Assembly (NCBI RefSeq): GCF_001281315.1
Contig: NZ_CP012479.1
Location: forward strand, 2,108,001 to 2,172,000
Origin: Arthrobacter sp. ERGS1:01
Lineage (GTDB): Bacteria; Actinomycetota; Actinomycetes; Actinomycetales; Micrococcaceae
Direction: 5' to 3'
Length of the DNA: 64,000 nucleotides
The notes below the pieces were generated by a model. That model was not told where the DNA came from, made no database searches, and saw only the letters and a list, made by a program, of their open reading frames with translations. Positions 27,981 to 37,007 of this stretch are shown here, piece by piece; the stretch's first letter is position 1; the number at the start of each line of letters is the position of its first letter. A program made the translations under genes and the position numbers.

Positions 27981-28523
27981 ATGAATATTGAAGTGGTGCC
28001 CTATTCGTCAGACTGGGCAAAGCAGTTTGACGACCTTGCTGACGAACTTCGGTCATGGCTGCAAAGTGTGCCCGTGGTCGCGATCGAGCACGTCGGTTCC
28101 ACCGCGGTTCCGGGGCTTTTTGCGAAGCCGGTCCTCGATGTCGACATTATTGTGCGTCGCGAGGATGTGAATGCCGCGATCACCGCACTCACAGCGGCCG
28201 GCTATGCCCACGAGGGAGACCTGGGTGTGACCGACCGTGAGGCATTCATCGCACCCGATCAGGACCCAGTTCGCCACGTGTACGTCGGCGTCGAAAACAC
28301 CTTGCACGTTCGTAACCACCTGGCAGTGCGCAACACACTCCGCCAGGATTCTGAGCTCCGAAACCGCTATGCACAAGTGAAGAGGCAACTCGCGAGCGAT
28401 TCGGAAATGGAAATGTCTCGCTACGTAGCAGGGAAGTCTGAAGTACTTCAGGACGTGCTGGCGGCCTCGGACCTCACGGCTGAGGAGAAGCAGCAGATCT
28501 ACGAGCTGAACAATCGCCCCTAA
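27981..28523 (+). CDS. GrpB family protein (UPF0157)
   Basis: The 180-residue protein carries the GrpB/UPF0157 hallmarks: VPYSSDWAKQFDDLADELRS, IEHVGSTAVPGLFAKPVLDVDIIVRR and the HVYVGVENTLHVRNHLAVRNTLR block. These belong to the nucleotidyltransferase fold (GS motif followed by DVD). Biochemical function is not established. Length matches the family. It stands alone on the plus strand. Confidence 0.9.
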   Translation: MNIEVVPYSSDWAKQFDDLADELRSWLQSVPVVAIEHVGSTAVPGLFAKPVLDVDIIVRREDVNAAITALTAAGYAHEGDLGVTDREAFIAPDQDPVRHVYVGVENTLHVRNHLAVRNTLRQDSELRNRYAQVKRQLASDSEMEMSRYVAGKSEVLQDVLAASDLTAEEKQQIYELNNRP

Positions 28524-28725
28524 GACGTGTGCGTCGGTGGTAGCAATTGAATGGGACACGTCGATCCAATGAGCCAGTACCGCAGAGCGTTCGGTTTGCG
28601 GTGCGCGGGCGACACTTTCGCGAATGTTAGCGGCCAGTTGAAGCTGCCCACTCGCGGCCATGTGAGGTGCCCGGGGTCGCGTAGCCTTGGTTGACAGTTA
28701 GGCTGAGAACGGAATTTGGGGGAAT

Positions 28726-29196
28726 TTGCAGTTGATACTTTCACGAATCGCGATTGCTGGCGTGGCCTGCTTGGTACTCGCATTGACCGGTTGTATCGGG
28801 ACTCCGGCTCCTGACGACACACAATCAGCCGATGCCGCCAGTGCGCAGGAAACGAATAGTGTGGCTTTGATGGAAGCCCTGCAAACGTCTACCGAGTCTG
28901 CTGCGGGCGCCAGGCTAGTGGCTACTGGCGGTGACATTTCAGAGGTACCGAACCGAGTAAGCTTCCCAGACGTCTCCGGCAAGGGACCCTTCACTGTCTA
29001 CTTCACCTGCCAAGTCCCCGAAGGTGGCGTCACGCTCACCCTCGATTCTGGGACAAAGACTGAAGTCGACTGCACTGCGGGGACCAAGAAGATCACCGGG
29101 GTCCAGCAAATTGCACTGGCTGGAGGCCTCAGCGTTGATGTCCAAGGCGAAGCGGAAGCGGGAATCTGGGCACTCGTCGCCAAAGGCGATGCATAG
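28726..29196 (+). CDS. Small lipoprotein, hypothetical
   Basis: The 156-residue protein has a lipoprotein signal (LILSRIAIAGVACLVLALTGC, Cys 23). The mature domain is beta-rich with one Cys pair (YFTCQVPEGG and TEVDCTAGTK), likely a disulfide. It starts at TTG 28726 after GGGGGAAT; TTG 28732 is an alternative. No family recognised. Exported and membrane-anchored by inference. Confidence 0.65.
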   Translation: MQLILSRIAIAGVACLVLALTGCIGTPAPDDTQSADAASAQETNSVALMEALQTSTESAAGARLVATGGDISEVPNRVSFPDVSGKGPFTVYFTCQVPEGGVTLTLDSGTKTEVDCTAGTKKITGVQQIALAGGLSVDVQGEAEAGIWALVAKGDA

Positions 29197-29555
29197 TTGC
29201 CACCCGTTGAACTGCCGGAGATCTTGAGTGGCCGCCCCGACCCACTCAAGCCAACCTTCGGAGGTGAATGTGTCCTTTAGACGGTTCCCCTACGGACTCG
29301 GAGCAATCAGTTAAAGGTCCATTGCCAAGTTCATCAGGACACTTGATGTGGGTATGCCCTGACCCGAAATTCATTCACAACTTCCCAGACGAGTGACAAT
29401 CGAGTAAGCCGGGCCGGTGGCCTCCGCAGGAAGTTGTAAACCAGGATCATTGGCACACCGGAGAGAATGGGTCAGGATATGAACATCGGCCCAGCTGTTT
29501 CCGGCGTCGATCCCTTGGCAGGGCCGGCCTTGACGGAATTCTTGGGAAGAAGACG
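29197..29555. other. Intergenic region, nothing recognised
   Basis: About 360 bases without a supported gene. A GGAAGAAGACG ribosome-site-like stretch sits at its right end before the next ATG. Confidence 0.35.
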
Positions 29556-30188
29556 ATGAGCGGGCTTGATGATCTCTTGGCAGAGTCCAATGACCGTTGG
29601 TCGCGGGCCATGAGAAATGCCCAGGATGTCAAAGACCTTGGCTTAGGCCAGGCAGTAAGAACCTACTATATCCGGTACTTCCCGGCCGGCGTGCTTGTCT
29701 TGATCGTGGCCGGAACTGCGCTCGGCCTGCTGCTATTCCGAGGCAACCCGTCGGCCTGGCCCCAGTATCTGGCTTTGGGATTAGTCCTTGCAGCGGCCGG
29801 CACCGTCATTGGCGGGCTAATCTACAACGCCAAGAAGGTGTCACCTGCAGCACGCTTACCTAGCGGCGACATTCTGTTTCCGTTGGAGAGCGAGGAGCGG
29901 AAACAGATCAACCGCCAGATCGCAGGAAAGGCCCCTATCGACAGAGAACACCTTTCGGTCGCCCGGGCGGGCGCCGTTCAGCAGCGCAAGGGCCTGGCCA
30001 GACTATTTCTCCTGATGCCCAGCAACTTGTTCTTGTTCGCTTCCCTAACGGCGAACTGGGCCGGGCAGGCAGCACCCCTTGCCTGGCTCATGCTGGCAGC
30101 GGTGGCCGCAACGATAACCGGGATGGTGTTTCTGATCCGCGACTTCCGGCGGGCCGGCCGATTTCTGACGACCACCCCGGCCTTCTGA
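29556..30188 (+). CDS. Hypothetical four-helix membrane protein
   Basis: The 210-residue protein starts with a soluble amphipathic segment (MSGLDDLLAESNDRWSRAMR). It then has two helices (about 43-60 and 67-90), a cytosolic loop with basic and acidic residues (about 92-147), and two more helices (about 150-192). No family was recognised. It lies between the lipoprotein and the TM-plus-domain family genes. Confidence 0.6.
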   Translation: MSGLDDLLAESNDRWSRAMRNAQDVKDLGLGQAVRTYYIRYFPAGVLVLIVAGTALGLLLFRGNPSAWPQYLALGLVLAAAGTVIGGLIYNAKKVSPAARLPSGDILFPLESEERKQINRQIAGKAPIDREHLSVARAGAVQQRKGLARLFLLMPSNLFLFASLTANWAGQAAPLAWLMLAAVAATITGMVFLIRDFRRAGRFLTTTPAF

Positions 30189-30224
30189 TCCGCTTCCAAA
30201 ACGCCAATGCTCGGCAAGCCATGT

Positions 30225-30246
30225 CCGCCACCCGGCCGTGTGGCGG
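30225..30246 (+). terminator. Possible terminator hairpin
   Basis: CCGCCA at 30225-30230 can pair with TGGCGG at 30241-30246, 37 bases after the four-helix protein gene. The stem is short and lacks a T-run. Confidence 0.3.
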
Positions 30247-30423
30247 CAAAGAGGCCCGAACCCGTCCCAGTGATCGTTCCGCCTATGGGAAGCGAGGTCC
30301 GGGCAGATAGCCGGTGGATCCTTCACGCACTCTTCATTTGATCAGTGGGACCGGCGTCGGTGTAGTTCTTAGGCAGCGACTGTGGGTCCTGTCTAGTTTG
30401 CCCCTCAGCCCATAGACTCAGGC

Positions 30424-30981
30424 ATGACCAAGAATAAACGTCGGTGGTATCTGGCTCTATACGCCATTGGTACCGGTGGCGCATTTTTTGGCTATCTATG
30501 TCTGTCGGGAGAGCCTCTCGAGGTAGCAGGGTTGTCAACGATTATTTGGCTCGCCTGGATGAGTCTGGTCTGCCTGGTCATTTTCCGCCGACGCCGGAAA
30601 TCCATAGCGCGAACTTCCGCACAAGGGCAGGTATCCCGTTTCATTCGTCGCCCAGCAGCCCCAGCGGGAAATCGATTTCGGAAGTGGAAATCAGTCCTCA
30701 TAGCCCCCGACATCGGTGCCCTAACAATTCATCCGACTTTGGGCGGGACGCTCATAGCACGGGGCACGCCCTTCACCCTCAAAGTCCATCCCAGCGCTGG
30801 TCCGCGGCTGCCTGCCACCAAATGGGAGAAATTCAATCGCTTTGGAACGAACACCATCGTCCTTCCCCTAGAAACAAGCGAGGGCCCGCTGGAAATCGCC
30901 GGCCAAGAAAACTCACTGGACACGATCGAATCATCCCTAGCCGGAACAAAGCCAAGTCACAACACACCAGAGCAACCATGA
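30424..30981 (+). CDS. Two-helix membrane protein with a cytosolic beta domain (family member 1 of 3)
   Basis: The 185-residue protein has two N-terminal helices (about 8-28 and 36-55), a basic linker (FRRRRKS) and a soluble domain with VLIAPDIGALTIHPTLGGTL and a C-terminal LEIAGQENSLDTIESSL. That order (IxP..GAL..P...TL, then IAxxxxSLxxI) also appears in the proteins encoded at 31888-32444 and 33618-34172, so they seem distantly related. The domain looks PH-like, as inference. Function unknown. Confidence 0.6.
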   Translation: MTKNKRRWYLALYAIGTGGAFFGYLCLSGEPLEVAGLSTIIWLAWMSLVCLVIFRRRRKSIARTSAQGQVSRFIRRPAAPAGNRFRKWKSVLIAPDIGALTIHPTLGGTLIARGTPFTLKVHPSAGPRLPATKWEKFNRFGTNTIVLPLETSEGPLEIAGQENSLDTIESSLAGTKPSHNTPEQP

Positions 30982-31296
30982 CCCAAGCAACCGAAGCAGT
31001 CATGCTGCATCCTAGGCAATGACGACCAATCAGCCCTCAAGTAAACAGGTGTCCCGCAGGACGCTCCCCTGTGAAACGAGCTATCTCTGGTGGTTAACAT
31101 CGTGGGTCTGATGGTTCGGTATCCCGAGGGCCGTCCCCTCGCGGGAGGGGCAAAGTCACGTCGACAGTTCCAACGGGTGCACGTTCAAGATCGGGCTCCT
31201 TTGCTACACCGTGCCCCGGCCTGATCCGAGCGTGCCTCCGGAATCGAGACGTCGATGTGGGGACATGCTTGGCCGGTAGGTGTAGAGTCCGGAGGC
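30982..31296. other. Intergenic region, nothing recognised
   Basis: About 315 bases without a gene. A short GC-rich stem (CCCCTC/GAGGGG near 31135-31150) is present, of unknown meaning. A GGAGGC ribosome site precedes the VOC gene. Confidence 0.35.
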
Positions 31297-31728
31297 ATGA
31301 CACTCGTCTCAAGCACAGGCTTCGCCCACGTCCGCCTAACTGTCACTGACATCCGCCGATCCAAGGACTTCTACGACCAACTTTTCGGATGGCAGGTGGC
31401 GGTGGACACTTCCGCGCAGGTTGATGATCCCGGAGTGCGGCAGTCCCCGGAACAGTTTTACGGCGGCGTGATCTACCAGACGCCTCAGGGCACACTGTTC
31501 GGACTACGCCCGGCGGGCACCGAGGCCTTCAACCCTGATGTCACAGGGTTGGATCACGTGAGTTTCGCTGTCGAATCACGGACCGCACTCGAGGCGGCCG
31601 CAACCGAGTTGGACAACGCCGGGATCGAGCACGGCGAGGTGACCGATCTGAGCGATGCCGGCATTGCCATCCTGTCATTCCAAGACCCCGACAACATCAA
31701 CATCGAGTTGACCGCGCCCCTGGGATGA
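31297..31728 (+). CDS. VOC family protein (glyoxalase/bleomycin-resistance fold)
   Basis: The 143-residue protein contains two paired beta-alpha-beta-beta-beta modules: FAHVRLTVTDIRRSKDFYDQLFGW and LDHVSFAVESRTALEAAATELDNAG, ending with SFQDPDNINIELTAP. The His and Glu positions fit a metal site (FAHV, LDHV, NIEL). Members include lyases, dioxygenases and resistance proteins; substrate is not predictable. GGAGGC precedes the ATG at 31297. Confidence 0.85.
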   Translation: MTLVSSTGFAHVRLTVTDIRRSKDFYDQLFGWQVAVDTSAQVDDPGVRQSPEQFYGGVIYQTPQGTLFGLRPAGTEAFNPDVTGLDHVSFAVESRTALEAAATELDNAGIEHGEVTDLSDAGIAILSFQDPDNINIELTAPLG

Positions 31729-31887
31729 GCTGATAACACCACCGCACTGGCCGACGCGAGCGGTGACGACTTGGGCACCCGTCACCGACTTCCAGCCACA
31801 TCCCAGGCAACGCTCAGGCGTCCCCGCTTGACGAACCTCGATCGGGACACCCCAATCGTCCCGTACGGATTTCCCCTTGGAAACCTG

Positions 31888-32444
31888 TTAGTTCGTTTCA
31901 GTTGACTCGGAAGGCGGGGCCAGTCGATCAATGATCCTCTGAAGTGATTCCGGGCTCGCGGCGATGTCGATAACTTCGTTTTCCGTGGTCGCCGATATTG
32001 CCTGGAAGCCCATCTCTCCTATGTATCGTGCCTCTTTGCCTCGGAGCGTCCGTCTTTCGGGCGCCACATCCAACACGACGAAATTTGTGGCACGTCCGGA
32101 GGGTTCCAATGTGTCGTATACGGCTGGCTGAAACTCCAGCGCCCCCGAACTCGGAGTGATGACTCCTCGGTTCCATAATCCACTCAGAGATCCGGGACGG
32201 GAATTCGGATACCTAATATAGGCCAGAATCTGCCCTTTGACTTTGAGTTCACGTTCAGACTTTCGTCGGCTACCAAAAGTGATGGCCCCCCAAACTGCCA
32301 TGGCACCAGTCCACAAGGAGGCCTGGAGCGCAGCCTCCCCAATGGTCTACGCCACACCAGTAGGAGAACCAGCTCAATGGCAAAAACGGCAATAAGGAGC
32401 ACGAAACGAAATACAACTGGATGCTTCCTCATCCAAGGCCTCAT
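31888..32444 (-). pseudogene. Two-helix plus cytosolic beta-domain protein, frameshifted (family member 2 of 3)
   Basis: The first part reads MRPWMRKHPVVFRFVLLIAV and continues FAIELVLLLVWRRPLG before leaving the frame near 32325. One extra G in the GGG run restores EAALQASLWTGAMAVWG and the rest down to ATENEVIDIAASPESLQRIIDRL. The restored protein aligns end to end with the product of 33618-34172 (PLKEATLQASLWTGFMALWW at the same place), which shows where the base is missing. It is either a recent pseudogene or an assembly error. Function unknown. Confidence 0.7.
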
Positions 32445-32711
32445 GCTGCCAATAGTAGTCCTGAAATAGCACAGTAGACTCCCGCCACATTCTCTGAGCA
32501 GCGACTTGACGCTCCGGACAAAGTGATCAGCCTGAGTCACGATTGTTCGCTTAGCGTTCCCCTTGAGGCACAGTCGTACTCGCCTAGATCAGCTTTTGAA
32601 CTTAAACCGCATTTATGTCTATTTTCCCCGCGCCGAGTCAATTCCTATGTCGGCAACGGGATGGCGTGGACCTGTGGGTCGAATGCGGTCACACTGCCAT
32701 AGACTCTGGTC

Positions 32712-33017
32712 ATGAACAATGTTGGACGGCCTCGTGATCTCTATATTGGCCCAGGCGGCGGCGAGTACATCGGTGCCGGTGGAGGACTATCCGTCGGTAG
32801 AGGCGGCGGGCTTTCTGTTGGGCCAGGCGGAGGCCTCTCAGTCGGGCCAGGCGGAGGCCTCTCAGTCGGGCCAGGCGGAGGCCTCTACATTGGGCCTTGT
32901 GCCAATCCGTAAAGGAGCAATGTTCCCCCGTGGCCCGCCTATCTCGCGGAACTTCGTCGACTCGGAATGAATGACATTGCAGACACCATCGCTAGGGCCC
33001 GTCGTCTTAGCGCCTAA
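32712..33017 (+). pseudogene. GPGGGL-repeat protein interrupted by one TAA codon
   Basis: The ATG at 32712 starts MNNVGRPRDLYIGPGGGEYI and continues as six octapeptide-like repeats of the GGGLSVGP type to YIGPCANP, then TAA at 32910. The same frame stays open for 34 more residues (RSNVPPWPAYLAELRRLGMN, then DIADTIARARRLSA) to TAA at 33015. From memory, short repeat proteins of this kind normally continue NPY-x-SN-x-PPW after the repeats, so the TAA most likely replaced a Tyr codon. Function unknown. Confidence 0.6.
32826..32889 (+). repeat. 24-bp coding tandem repeats
   Basis: Two identical 24-bp units occupy 32826-32849 and 32850-32873, followed by a partial third unit. They encode GGGLSVGP repeats. 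Direct adjacency without spacers excludes a CRISPR array. Confidence 0.85.
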
Positions 33018-33284
33018 TTTTGTTTCGGATGGCCCTGCAACCGTCACCTCGAATGCTCCCTAGAGCCCGTCGCCCTCGTCATCCAGCCCTATTTGGAAAG
33101 TTTGCGACTACTGTCATTGCAGCTATCCCGCAGAATGTTCCTTTGACGGGCGGCCTCAGCATTCGGAATTTTGGCCCCCTAGCAGGAGGGTAGGCCATAG
33201 GCGTCACAATGCTCGTCCACGTCGTTCCCAATCATCCTGCTCTGCAACTTCCTTATCCCTGAAGTGGCCGTCATGATGACGAAC

Positions 33285-33494
33285 TTACAAGAGGTAAGAC
33301 AGGCTCACGATGCCCAAAAGCAGCCCCGAAAGGTACGTGTAGTCGCCCAGACCCCACACCTTGAGGGTGGCGAGGCGCAACACCACAATAGCCAGCTGCA
33401 ATACAGTCCACGCGGTCCACACAACCAGCAGGACGCGGAAACTGCCGCGCGTCATCTTGGGTTGAAGTCTCTTAGAACGCCGAACCTGACTCAT
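33285..33494 (-). CDS. Small hypothetical membrane protein
   Basis: The 69-residue reading begins MSQVRRSKRLQPKMTRGSFR and has two hydrophobic stretches (VLLVVWTAWTVLQLAIVVLRLA and YLSGLLLGIVSLSYLL). The positively charged N-terminus fits a cytoplasmic-in topology. No family recognised and no strong ribosome site, so it may be spurious. Confidence 0.4.
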   Translation of the reverse strand: MSQVRRSKRLQPKMTRGSFRVLLVVWTAWTVLQLAIVVLRLATLKVWGLGDYTYLSGLLLGIVSLSYLL

Positions 33495-33617
33495 GGGTTG
33501 AAGGCTACAAGCGTAGTAGCGATTTGGGAACTTCACCGCTCATGCTTCGTCGGTTTGGGGGAGCACCGTGTTCGGTGGATCTTGCCATCCCGCAGGAGGT
33601 TCCACATAGGGCACGTT

Positions 33618-34172
33618 CTAGGGAATGTCGGACTTCCTCGGCGGGGCAACATGCTCAATGATTTTCTGGAGCGCTGCCGGACTCGCGGCTATATCGATGA
33701 CTTCCAGGTCGGTGGTGACGGTCGTGGCTCGGCAACCCTGAACTCCTATGTACGTTGAATCAAGCCTTTTGAGTTTCCTGAGTTCCCGCGACACTTCTAC
33801 AACAGTGAACGTTCTGGCACCCCCGGAGGGCTCAAGGGTGTCGTAAAGCGCGGGCTGAAATCTAAATACTCCCAAACTTGGGGTGAGAATTCCTTGGTCC
33901 CAGATGGAATCTAAAGATCCTGGGCGGGCTTGGGGGTATCGAATGTAGGCCAAGAATTGGCCTTTCGCTTCCAATTTACGAGCTGTCCGGCGTCGCATAC
34001 CCTGGGGGATAAACCACCAAAGCGCCATGAATCCGGTCCATAAGGATGCCTGCAGTGTGGCCTCTTTTAACGGCTTATGCCAAACCATTAGAAGTGTCAG
34101 TTGAATGACAAAAACGACAATCACGCATATGGAACCAACAACGACCGGATGCTTCTTCATCCAAGACCTCAT
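33618..34172 (-). CDS. Two-helix membrane protein with cytosolic beta domain (family member 3 of 3)
   Basis: The 184-residue protein starts MRSWMKKHPVVVGSICVIVV and has two helices (about 8-28 and 38-55). Its soluble domain contains ILTPSLGVFRFQPALYDTLEPSGG and ends TDLEVIDIAASPAALQKII. It is close to the frameshifted copy at 31888-32444. Bases just before the start (GACTACTATTGGC) are shared with that copy, so the promoter or leader was duplicated too. Being close to an RHS gene, the family might include spare immunity proteins; that is inference. Confidence 0.65.
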   Translation of the reverse strand: MRSWMKKHPVVVGSICVIVVFVIQLTLLMVWHKPLKEATLQASLWTGFMALWWFIPQGMRRRTARKLEAKGQFLAYIRYPQARPGSLDSIWDQGILTPSLGVFRFQPALYDTLEPSGGARTFTVVEVSRELRKLKRLDSTYIGVQGCRATTVTTDLEVIDIAASPAALQKIIEHVAPPRKSDIP

Positions 34173-34415
34173 GTCGCCAATAGTAGTCACAAGGTTGCCA
34201 TGGACGTCCACGGTGTCCGGTAGACGTTTCTGTTGTGAGATGGGCACGCCTCGAAGAACGTTGGCCGTATTGAAAGTCCCGCGGTCGTCCGTCCTGGCGC
34301 ACCGGAGGCGCCAATACACCGCTACGGGACCCGCCGGGTCCAACATCTCATCCTTGAGCGACGACCCATCAGCGGATCACGGGAACGGGCGCCGTTTTTG
34401 ATCGTTTCTTGATAC

Positions 34416-34703
34416 CTACTCATCGGGGCCAGGTCTACGGTTCCGAGGTCGACGCCAGCGAAGGAAACCGACGTTCGAAAGGCACAAGTAAATAATTCCA
34501 AGTGTGAGGTGCCAGAAGTCGGCCTTGCCTGCCCGGCAGTTGATGATGGCAGGAATTAGCCACACGAGACCGACACCTAGAGTGACGATTCCGAATGCCA
34601 ACATATAGCCAGGGATCGAGGTCCCCAAGGGTTCTCCGGGGTCAGTAACCCCCCACGCATCAGTGAAGCGCCGCAGACGCCCAACTGGTTTCCGGTCTGG
34701 CAT
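34416..34703 (-). CDS. Small hypothetical membrane protein
   Basis: The 95-residue protein begins MPDRKPVGRLRRFTDAWGV. It has two helices (MLAFGIVTLGVGLVWLIPAI and FWHLTLGIIYLCLSNVGFL) and a basic tail (RWRRPRNRRPGPDE). No family recognised. It lies at the end of the lower-GC RHS-associated stretch. Confidence 0.45.
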   Translation of the reverse strand: MPDRKPVGRLRRFTDAWGVTDPGEPLGTSIPGYMLAFGIVTLGVGLVWLIPAIINCRAGKADFWHLTLGIIYLCLSNVGFLRWRRPRNRRPGPDE

Positions 34704-34977
34704 AAGACGAACTCTATGCACCCTGCCTCCAGACTATCCATGGCAGCAAAACCTAGTAGTCCCGAACCGGGCACTTTCCTCCACGAACTCCTGCCGGAAG
34801 CATTCACGGTGGTGGGGACTTGGAATGCGGGCCGCAGTGATCGACGAGTGCGATCGGGCTCAACGGCAGGATTCAGAACATCAGCGGATGCAGCACATTT
34901 GCAAGGGCAATCGCAGCAGTATCCCGTACTAGGTCGAGCCAGTCATGTCCGGGCCCGCGGGGCTGTGACTGTGTCTG

Positions 34978-35223
34978 TTAGCGGCGGGCTTTTTTGGCTT
35001 GGCGGCGAAGGGTTCGGGCCATCTTGGCTGTGACCTTTTTGGTGGCCGTGGCTGCGTCCTTTCCGACCGTGTCCTCCACGAGGGATACGCTGCCCTGCAC
35101 GGGCTCGCTGTGCCATAGCTTCGCAGCAATGTTCTTGAGATCTTCGTAGCGTTGCGTACCGGCTTTGGCGCCGAGAACATACCCGGTCGCCATTCCAGCG
35201 AGAAACGTGATTTTGGCTTTCAT
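34978..35223 (-). CDS. YtxH-like small membrane-associated protein
   Basis: The 81-residue protein begins MKAKITFLAGMATGYVLGAK, the membrane segment typical of YtxH-like proteins, followed by AGTQRYEDLKNIAAKLW and a lysine/arginine-rich tail. Such proteins are general-stress linked in Gram-positive bacteria. It is the last gene of the minus-strand Asp23/AmaP cluster, 105 bases after AmaP, which supports an envelope-stress role. Confidence 0.7.
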   Translation of the reverse strand: MKAKITFLAGMATGYVLGAKAGTQRYEDLKNIAAKLWHSEPVQGSVSLVEDTVGKDAATATKKVTAKMARTLRRQAKKARR

Positions 35224-35328
35224 GACTGCTCCTTTGCCCGGGACGACAAGCGTCGCAACCCCGGCTTGCTTCGATAAATGATGGTTGATGAATGATGGAG
35301 GGTGTTGGGACGACGACCCAGGCGCGTC

Positions 35329-35946
35329 CTATCCGACGATCGTGCCGGTGGAGGGCACCACGGTTCCCGTGCGTTGAGTGCGTGCGCTGACGTCAACTAG
35401 TATTCGGGTGCGCTGTAGTGGTGCTTCCAAGGCGGTGGCCAGGTCCGGGAAGGTGCTGGTCTCGATACGGTGGATGAGCTCTTGGATGTTTGCCCTGTCA
35501 TTGACCGTGACTTTCAGGGTCAGGTCCGGGGCATCCGCGCTGCCGCGCAGCAGCACGGAGGAGGAGATAACGCCGGGCAGGGTGTTGACCTGGTTTTCAA
35601 CGGCGGACGCTAGGACGTCCGGGTCGCAGACGGTGAATCCGCCAGCGTCCTCACCCTGCAGACGATAGCTCCCTGCCGCATTCTTGCGCGGGATTTGGCC
35701 GAGTATCCACAGCAGTCCCAGCACACCGGCAATGACTCCGGCGATCAGCAAGATGGCCTCCACCGATGGTGCGGCGAAGAACGCATGTAGATTACCGGTC
35801 ACCACACGGGTTCCTGATGGGGTGCTCTGGAGGAGGCGCTGCAACTGGCCGCTGGCCTGTAAGAGCAAGGTGATACCGGCGATCAGGACCACCACACCTA
35901 AGATCGCTAACCAGATGCGGTTCATAGTTCCTGGGCTCTGTCTCAT
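35329..35946 (-). CDS. amaP: AmaP-like alkaline shock response membrane anchor protein
   Basis: The 205-residue protein has two transmembrane segments (LAILGVVVLIAGITLLLQASG, about 10-30, and SVEAILLIAGVIAGVLGLLWILG, about 61-84). A soluble C-terminal domain follows with LASAVENQVNTLPGVISSSVLLRG and DLTLKVTVNDRANIQELIHRI. This is the AmaP layout; AmaP anchors Asp23 to the membrane in firmicutes. It sits 48 bases after the DUF6286-like gene in the same direction. A start at 35925 (MNRIWLA) is also possible. Confidence 0.75.
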   Translation of the reverse strand: MRQSPGTMNRIWLAILGVVVLIAGITLLLQASGQLQRLLQSTPSGTRVVTGNLHAFFAAPSVEAILLIAGVIAGVLGLLWILGQIPRKNAAGSYRLQGEDAGGFTVCDPDVLASAVENQVNTLPGVISSSVLLRGSADAPDLTLKVTVNDRANIQELIHRIETSTFPDLATALEAPLQRTRILVDVSARTQRTGTVVPSTGTIVG

Positions 35947-35994
35947 CGGAATCCTTCCTTCAACAATCGAGGGCGTAAAGGTACGGGCATGATC

Positions 35995-36582
35995 TCACCG
36001 CCGGGGGTGAATGGTGGTCGTGATCCGCGGGACCGGTTCTAGCCCCGTGTCCTTCAGGCGGGCCCGGACGCTGGCCGTGATCCGAGTACCCAAGTCACCG
36101 GGTTCATGCAGGGGTGTTTGGATGCTCAGATGGACTCGCCCTGCGGTTGCTGTCACCGATGCGGAACCAACACCATCGATCTGTCCGCACTGAGCCTTGG
36201 CCAGGCGGGCGACTGCCCGGCGAGTCATCACCGTTTCCTGCTCGCGCGCCGCTGGCTCTAGCTTCCCCTCGTTGAGCCCGGAGTCCTGCACCGTTAGGGC
36301 ATTGAACCCTCCCGGAATGATGGCGCACAGCATCAAGAGCACACCCACCACGACAGCGACTACACCGATTCCCCAAAGGGAGGGGGCATTCCAGATCAGC
36401 GAGGCGAGCCAGTCGCGTGGCCCCTGCAAAAGGGTGGGCCAGTGACCATTGACCAGCCGCGCAATGGTCAACCAGAGCAAAGCAACGCCAAGACCAAGAA
36501 ACACAAGGGCGGCAATGAGCGCAGGAATGGTACGGCTAGGCCGGTGACGTAGGCGGGATGAATATTGGTCGGGCCGACTCAT
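35995..36582 (-). CDS. DUF6286-like membrane protein of the Asp23 cluster
   Basis: The 195-residue protein has two helices (ALIAALVFLGLGVALLWLTIA and WGIGVVAVVVGVLLMLCAIIPGG). Its C-terminal domain (RRAVARLAKAQCGQIDGVGSASVTA to ARLKDTGLEPVPRI) resembles the partner domains found next to Asp23 in actinobacteria. Its ATG at 36582 overlaps the stop of the second Asp23 gene (ATGA), showing coupling. Confidence 0.7.
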   Translation of the reverse strand: MSRPDQYSSRLRHRPSRTIPALIAALVFLGLGVALLWLTIARLVNGHWPTLLQGPRDWLASLIWNAPSLWGIGVVAVVVGVLLMLCAIIPGGFNALTVQDSGLNEGKLEPAAREQETVMTRRAVARLAKAQCGQIDGVGSASVTATAGRVHLSIQTPLHEPGDLGTRITASVRARLKDTGLEPVPRITTTIHPRR

Positions 36583-37007
36583 AGCAGCTTCCTTCCTCCG
36601 GCAGTGTCGGCTCTGGTGGTCAGCCAAGAGACCTGGATATCAACCTGACGCACCTGAACCCCGGTCAACTCCGTCACCCGTGTGCTGATCCGTCGACGTA
36701 TTGCCTCGGTGGCTTGGCGCAACGGCACCGGATACACGAGCCCGACTTCCACACTAAGAGTGGCAATGTTCCCACTGAGCTCAACGCGTGCTTTGGGTCG
36801 TGCAGAGAGATCAGCATGGGCGCCGATACCCAGAAAGCCTCCGGAGGAACCGACGGCAGGGGATTCATCCCGGGCGACCTGTCCGGCAATCTTTTCGATC
36901 ACTTTATCGGCCAGTACGGTTTGTCCTCGCGACGCCATCTCGGCGAACGTCTCGGCATCGGCACCGCCTCTAGCGACTGGTCGGACATGGGATCCTGGCG
37001 GTGTCAT
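36579..37007 (-). CDS. Asp23/Gls24 family envelope stress protein (second copy)
   Basis: The 142-residue protein has the Asp23 fold signature: VLADKVIEKIAGQVARDESPAV and VELSGNIATLSVEVGLVYPVPL, ending TELTGVQVRQVDIQVSWL. Asp23 proteins form membrane-associated arrays under cell-envelope stress. It overlaps the genes on both sides by 4 bases, so the block from 37189 to 35995 is one translationally coupled unit. Confidence 0.85.
   Translation of the reverse strand: MTPPGSHVRPVARGGADAETFAEMASRGQTVLADKVIEKIAGQVARDESPAVGSSGGFLGIGAHADLSARPKARVELSGNIATLSVEVGLVYPVPLRQATEAIRRRISTRVTELTGVQVRQVDIQVSWLTTRADTAGGRKLL

Noticed and set aside
32826..32889. Possible CRISPR or VNTR array
   Set aside because: The 24-bp units are directly adjacent with no spacers and keep a coding frame (GGGLSVGP), so this is a protein repeat.
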